Origin: Ettlia oleoabundans
Lineage: Eukaryota; Chlorophyta; Chlorophyceae; Chlamydomonadales
DNA length: 41,148 nt
Direction: 5' to 3'
Assembly: GCA_019693395.1 (NCBI GenBank)
Contig: JAAMXP010002610.1
Coordinates: forward strand, 1-41,148
Shown here: in pieces, positions 36,570-41,148 of the stretch
Layout: each line of letters opens with the position of its first letter
Numbering within the stretch: position 1 is the first letter of the stretch
The notes under the pieces: generated by a model
Databases searched by the model: none
Told to the model about the DNA's origin: nothing
What the model saw: only the letters and a program-made list of their open reading frames with translations
Translations under genes and position numbers: made by a program

Positions 36570-38591
36570 TCATATTGAGTGCCGCGACAGACGCGGTGCC
36601 GTATGGCTGCGTGCCCGTGTGGCATCGTCTGTCCACAAAGCTGTGCCATCATTCAACACCAATGCCTGGTCGGGATCTGTGCCTGTGAGGGGGGAAGGGA
36701 CAGAAGGGCGTCTGAAGCTTGAGCAGTGCTAGGGTTTGGGTTGTGGCAAGGTGCAATGCAGAAATAGAGATGTGCACTGCCACTCACATGCAGCCGGCAT
36801 GCTCCTGTGACAAACCGCATAAAAACAAAAACAGGGATGGTCACACTGGAAGCTGGCTTGCCAGCCATACTCTGCCAGCCAGCATTCAAGCTCCCCCACC
36901 TGTCGAGTAGCGTTCCAGCGAGGCGCTGACCCGGGAAGGTGCTGCGGAGGGTCGGTCTGCCTCAGCCTGATGCACAATCAGCGAAAGCTCGGTATACAGC
37001 GGCTGCGGCGAGACAGCAGCGGGGGAAAAACAGGCGGCCAGTGAGAAAAAAACCCGCCAATGCCAAGCTATGTGGTTATACAGTTGACCCGGCTTCCACT
37101 GAAGTCTACCTGCCTTCCAGTTATTGTAGCTAGCCATGCCAGCGAACCCAGCAGGCCCTGTCCCCCGTACCTGCATCTCAGGCGGCGGGTCTACGGTCCC
37201 ATCCAAAATCTGGCCTGGCTTAACGTCACCATACGCCGCAGCATTCTTCGCTTTATCCACACGGAAGCTGCCGCCTGCAAGGCAGATAACGAATAGATTA
37301 TGAACAAAAGATACAGGCTGCAGAGTGGAAGCGGGAATAGAGGCAGTGCTGGGAGGCTCCCAAAAAGACGGCACTAAGAGCAGCGTACAGGACTCGACCG
37401 CCGCTTGGGAGGCACGACCGGTAAAAAGCAACCTGACAGGCTCGCGTAAGGTATGTGCAGGTTAATTCTGCAAACTGCCACCCCTCCCCACGCTTGCCTG
37501 CAAACGAGAGGTCAAACATGCCTCCTGACACCGAGCTCACGCCCACTGTGTCAGTCATGCCGCCTGCGCAGTTGAGGGTAAGGAAGTCGGCTCGCTCTTG
37601 CAAACTGCTGCCGCACAGCAGCGCCGCGTCCAACCCGCGCAGCTGCCGCTTGCCCGTGGCCAACAGCTGCTCCTGGAACTGCAGCGCCATTAGAAAATTT
37701 TAAGGGAAACAAAGAGATAGCTAAGTAGGTACAAGCAACCCACCGATGGGTCAATGGGGAGGCACCATGCTGCACCAAGTGAAGGCTTGTGAAGCGCCAA
37801 ACCGGAAGCTCCTCATCCAGCCAACCTGTTTGCTCATGCATGCCACGAAGCTACAGGTGGTGGTGCGACCCAGGCTGATGCCCAAGCTGCCAAAGCTGAT
37901 CTCCAGGAAGAGAGGGGCGCTGAATTTGATCAGCGTTTTGTGGGATGTGGGAAGCCTGCGCATGGAGTGGTATAGGGGTATGGGAGCCAGTGATATTTAG
38001 AGGTTCACACTTTATTGAGGCATGCATGGAGATAATATGGTCAGAGAGAAATTGCAGGCCGCCACACTTTGTTGGCAGTCGTTGACTGACGCACAGGCAA
38101 GCAGCTGTTTGCTCACCGTGTCACAACGAAGCCATGCCCCTTGGCCCGCCCCACAAGTGCTGCCGTCTTGGTGAAGCTGTAGAACAGGATCGCCTGGGCT
38201 TGTGAAACCCAAAAAGGCTGCAATACGGGGAGGCGGCATACAGCCAGTAGGTCGCCCAGGGGTTGCGACGGCGGCACTGCTAGGCAGCTGGTAACTGCCA
38301 ACCCCTGCTCGCACCCGTGCGCCGACTGGACATCTTACGCGCACTGTGCTTGGTGAGTCGTGCAAACCGCTATGCGTGCAGCACTGGGGCTGCGTGCGAG
38401 GAGCGGCGGTCGCGGCGGCGCTCCGAAAGGTAGTTTACCTTCAATGGTGAATCTGTCAACTGGGTTGCCAAATCATGGCTGCTGTGGGCCTCAAGGTCGA
38501 GAATAGTCTTCAACCACAGAGCCCCCTCAACCGCAGCGTCCTCCACGAGCCCCCGGGCAGCCAGAGATCGCTGCGAAAGTTGGGCTGCCAT
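36570..38591 (-). CDS. SYLF-domain (Ysc84/SH3YL1-like) lipid-binding protein
   Basis: SYLF domains bind phosphoinositide membranes and, in yeast Ysc84, actin; plant members take part in membrane trafficking. Seven exons: 38439-38591, 38117-38217, 37826-37955, 37498-37678, 37171-37274, 36900-37002, 36570-36682; phases close to 294 residues. The SYLF core spans about residues 60-223: AILFYSFTKTAALVGRAKGH, GFVVTRLPTSHKTLIKFSAP, FGSLGISLGRTTTCSFVACM, then SVSGGMFDLSFAGGSFRVDK and AKNAAAYG, corresponding to the usual Gly-rich SYLF ending. There is no SH3 or FYVE domain; the C-terminal 70 residues (PLYTELSLIV then a polar tail) are unassigned. The intron after 37498 appears to begin with GC (CAG|GCAAGC), but a GT six bases further on is also in phase and would add two residues. 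The N-terminus MAAQLSQRSLAARG could be mitochondrial-like. Confidence 0.82.
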
Positions 38592-39452
38592 TGTACTAAT
38601 TTAAAGCTGGGATTGACCCGCGCCGCCATGTGGTCGGGCGGTTCAACTGTACTGCTAGACCCACCACAGTGGTGATCAACAGATATGACTGACGTGAAAG
38701 ATCTTATGACTGCAGAATGCTGTTGTTGTGCACCAGAGCTGGTGGCCTACGGTCCACGAGTGCACAAGCTTGGCTTGCAGAAGCACCAGCATGGCGCCGC
38801 TTCCGCCGCCCAGCCGGCACACCAGGCACTCGTTGGTAGGGTTTCCTTGGCGGTTATTATCTGTTGAATTGCTGTCACTTCTACCGCAAGGGGCCGCTGA
38901 GCACATCGAACCCACACCAAGTGGATGCTGGCGACAGCTCTTTATGTTATACACCATGAAAGTTAATGAAAAGGGTTAGGGATTACCAAGCTGTCACACA
39001 CTACACAAAAAACCAAAACCAATCCAATCTGTCAACTAAAAGAGGGGATTCCTTATCCGGCACATTATGTTTGATGTCAGATCGCATAGGTGGTGCCAGC
39101 ATGTGTGTAAGGGCAAAAACTGTACAGGCAAAACCGGCCCCATAGGGGGAAAAGCAGAAACTCCTGAATGCGCCGAGCCGAGTACTCATTAGCACCTGAT
39201 CATTCAAAACAGGTTTCTGTATGCAATTTATATGACCAGCATATCATATTTCGTGTTGGGCCACCAGCAAGAGCCAGGCATGCCCACAAGCATTTGAGAC
39301 ATGCCAGGGGCCAAATGAGCCTCAAGGAGATGTAGGTGTAAAGTTTACCACACCTCATAGCCAGCCTGGCAGTGCAAACACAGCGAACCAGCTGCCACCA
39401 TGGTCTCTCGCAACGCCTCATGGATGTCCATGCTCGCCACACAGCCAGCAGC
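38592..39452. other. Intergenic region between SYLF start and PPDK stop
   Basis: These 861 bp hold only short open frames without motifs. It should contain the SYLF promoter and the PPDK 3' untranslated region. The stretch around 38990-39250 is visibly more AT-rich than exons. Confidence 0.5.
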
Positions 39453-40937
39453 TCAGTCCTGGCAATTGTCCAGCTCGCCGTGTGGCTTGCACTGCTTGAT
39501 GGCGGCCTGTGCGGCGGCCAGGCGTGCGATGGGCACACGCAGAGGTGAGCAGGACACATAGTCCACAATGGGGGCCACAAACTCGATTGACTTGGGGTCA
39601 CCGCCATGCTCGCCTGCATGTGCAGACACAGGAAAGCACACAGGTAATGAGAGGGGCACAGCAGAGCGAGGGGGCTGAGAGTAAATGAGCAAAACAACGA
39701 GGGCAGGAATAAGATGGCGCGGGAGGCACCACCGGGGGATGGGCATCGCTGCCCACGATATGGGCTGCGTCATCATGCTGTCAGCATAGGCACGCACCGC
39801 ATATGCCCAGGTGCAGTGCGGGGCGGGTGGCCTTGCCGCGCTCCGCTGCCAGCTTGATCAGCTCGCCCACGCCCGTGGTGTCCAGCTCCTGCAATGGGGC
39901 GGGAAGACAGGATAAGGTAGAGGCAGACAGGTAAGGTGGTGGCAGAGGTGGGGCAACCACACAGGCGTCAGGCATGCCAGCAAAACAGGCATGGGGCATG
40001 CATGGGGAGGGAGACAGACGAACAAACAGCTGTGATACAATCGAGGGGTACGCAAGACCAATATCCTTGCAAAGGTCAAGCAGCCCGGCGTTCCCACTGC
40101 CTCACCTCGAATGGGTCTGCGGGCAGTATGCCCTTCCCGATGTACAGGGGCAGGAACTTTGCCTCCGCGTCGTCACGGGAGAAGCCGCAGGTCATCTGCG
40201 TAACAATGTGCAATGTGGAGCAAACAAAGATCAGGCTGGGACCGGGAACGTTTGGGATAATGTGCGTGCGCTAGCCCTGGAGAGGTAGAACACAAGTTAG
40301 AGGCAGGAAGGGTGGGCCAGGTGCTGGGGCAGGGGGCTGCAGCACAACAGTGCGCCGCTTGCCGACAGTGCCACACCCAGTGCAGCGCTGGTCCAGCTGG
40401 ACCATGCAGCTTCTTTTGGACCCCACATCAGTCATTGAGTGGCGCAGCACCATCATCAGTTCTGCTAAATAGTGATACCACTTACACAACACTCCTAACT
40501 ATTGATAGTAGATAAATCCCACCTGTGTGAGGTCGTTGGTGCCAAACGAGAAGAATTCGGCGTGGCGGGCCAGGTCCCCAGCCCGCAGAGCGCCACGGGG
40601 CACCTCAATCATTGTGCCAACCTGCATGTTGTGGTGTGGGTGTGGGTGTGGGTGTGGGTGTGGATGGAGATGTGGGAGTGTGGAAGGTAAAGGGGAATGC
40701 AAGGGTAAAGGCAACTTTCAAAGCGCCAGCGCTGTTGCGGCTGAGTGCTGGGAGCCAGCACCCGACCAGCAAGAGCATTCTGGGAGAAGACAGTTGGAGC
40801 AAAGCTTCAGCTGAATTTATTGTGTGGTGGTGCAGGTGAACATGGCTGCAGGTAAAAGTGGGTGGGCGCACCTTGTAGTCAACCTGGGTGCCTGCAGCCT
40901 TGAACACCTCCTCCGCAGCGCCCCTGATCAAGTCAAT
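39453..40937 (-). CDS. ppdK: Pyruvate, phosphate dikinase (C-terminal 168 residues; 5' part beyond window)
   Basis: PPDK interconverts pyruvate, ATP and phosphate with phosphoenolpyruvate, AMP and pyrophosphate; in plants and algae it works in plastids or cytosol. Only the C-terminal PEP/pyruvate-binding barrel is here, in five exons: 40872-40937, 40523-40621, 40106-40195, 39798-39888, 39453-39613, with exact phases. Family motifs are [32 protein letters not shown] and HLGICGEHGGDP, which carries the catalytic cysteine, followed by [20 protein letters not shown]. The protein ends [14 protein letters not shown], a short extension beyond the usual end at AAAQ. Upstream exons with the phosphohistidine and ATP-grasp domains must lie right of the window; bases 40938-41148 show no exon I could place with confidence. 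Confidence 0.95.
40634..40663. repeat. (GTGGGT)n hexanucleotide microsatellite in a PPDK intron
   Basis: About five units of GTGGGT occur next to the acceptor side of exon 40523-40621. The G-rich plus strand could form a quadruplex. On the coding strand it reads ACCCAC. Confidence 0.85.
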
Positions 40938-41120
40938 CTGCAGTTGAGGTTCGGGGGGAACGAAGTAGGGTGAGAGCACAGACATGAGGGCCTACAAGGG
41001 GTGCTGGGATGCACGGCAGGCCATCAGCCCGAGAGTAGGGTTGCAGCAAGCCATTGACTGCATGGGCTGCGCCCCTTAACAAGCAAGCCACACCTCTTTA
41101 CTGTTTCAGAACCGCCGAAA

Positions 41121-41148
41121 TGCGCGCGCGCCCCCCGCACGCGCGCGC
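41121..41148. repeat. GC/CG alternating tract at the window edge
   Basis: The window ends in runs of alternating G and C interrupted by a C run, within the presumed PPDK intron. It may be Z-DNA-prone; its full extent lies outside the window. Confidence 0.6.

Noticed and set aside
38685..38867. Small plus-strand frame with a CCCC cysteine run
   Set aside because: Only 60 codons, no splice partner, no family similarity and it sits upstream of the SYLF start; likely chance.

Overview
This window looks like nuclear DNA of a green alga, most likely a chlorophyte of the Trebouxiophyceae type. The evidence is that almost every gene is cut into short exons by GT-AG introns with good consensus at both ends; that several proteins are of plant or green-algal type (S-adenosylhomocysteine hydrolase with the plant-type insert, P3A plasma-membrane H+-ATPase, hypersensitive-induced-reaction protein, pyruvate phosphate dikinase, IREG-type ferroportin); and that TGTAA, the usual green-algal polyadenylation signal, follows several stop codons. 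The species assignment is an inference. I see no operons, CRISPR arrays, insertion sequences, rRNA or tRNA genes.

Layout. 1-2037 (-): 5' part of an HIR/SPFH membrane protein, cut by the window edge. 2207-3110 (+): CxxCxxCC (YkgJ-type) protein. 3743-8007 (-): S-adenosylhomocysteine hydrolase, 12 exons. 8171-10054 (+): Sfp-type 4'-phosphopantetheinyl transferase, sharing a 163-bp intergenic promoter region with the hydrolase. 10540-13494 (-): ferroportin. 14389-17435 (+): Gfo/Idh/MocA oxidoreductase. 17780-19477 (-): ADP-ribosylglycohydrolase. 20075-21940 (-): ankyrin-repeat protein lacking a resolved first exon. 22456-24358 (+): F-box-like protein. 24593-26717 (-): RecX family protein. 27712-35576 (-): P3A H+-ATPase, 19 exons. 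36570-38591 (-): SYLF-domain protein. 39453-40937 (-): the last five exons of pyruvate phosphate dikinase, cut by the right edge.

The exon models were built by hand from splice consensus, reading-frame phase and remembered family motifs. For ten genes the phases close exactly from start to stop: the CxxCxxCC protein, the hydrolase, the transferase, ferroportin, the oxidoreductase, the ADP-ribosylglycohydrolase, RecX, the H+-ATPase, the SYLF protein and (with alternative splice choices) the F-box protein. Starts are less certain than internal exons.

Functionally the genes are a mix of housekeeping and transport functions: methyl-cycle turnover, acyl/peptidyl carrier protein activation, iron transport, proton pumping, carbon metabolism, and NAD-linked or ADP-ribose-linked enzymes. 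I see no evidence that they form one pathway, and I did not find a convincing undescribed multi-gene system. The most noteworthy features are apparent GC-AG introns (two well supported, two ambiguous), the very short head-to-head promoter between the hydrolase and the phosphopantetheinyl transferase, an unusual Cys-containing loop and C-terminus in the proton pump, and a DraG-type ADP-ribosylglycohydrolase with intact metal motifs in a eukaryote.
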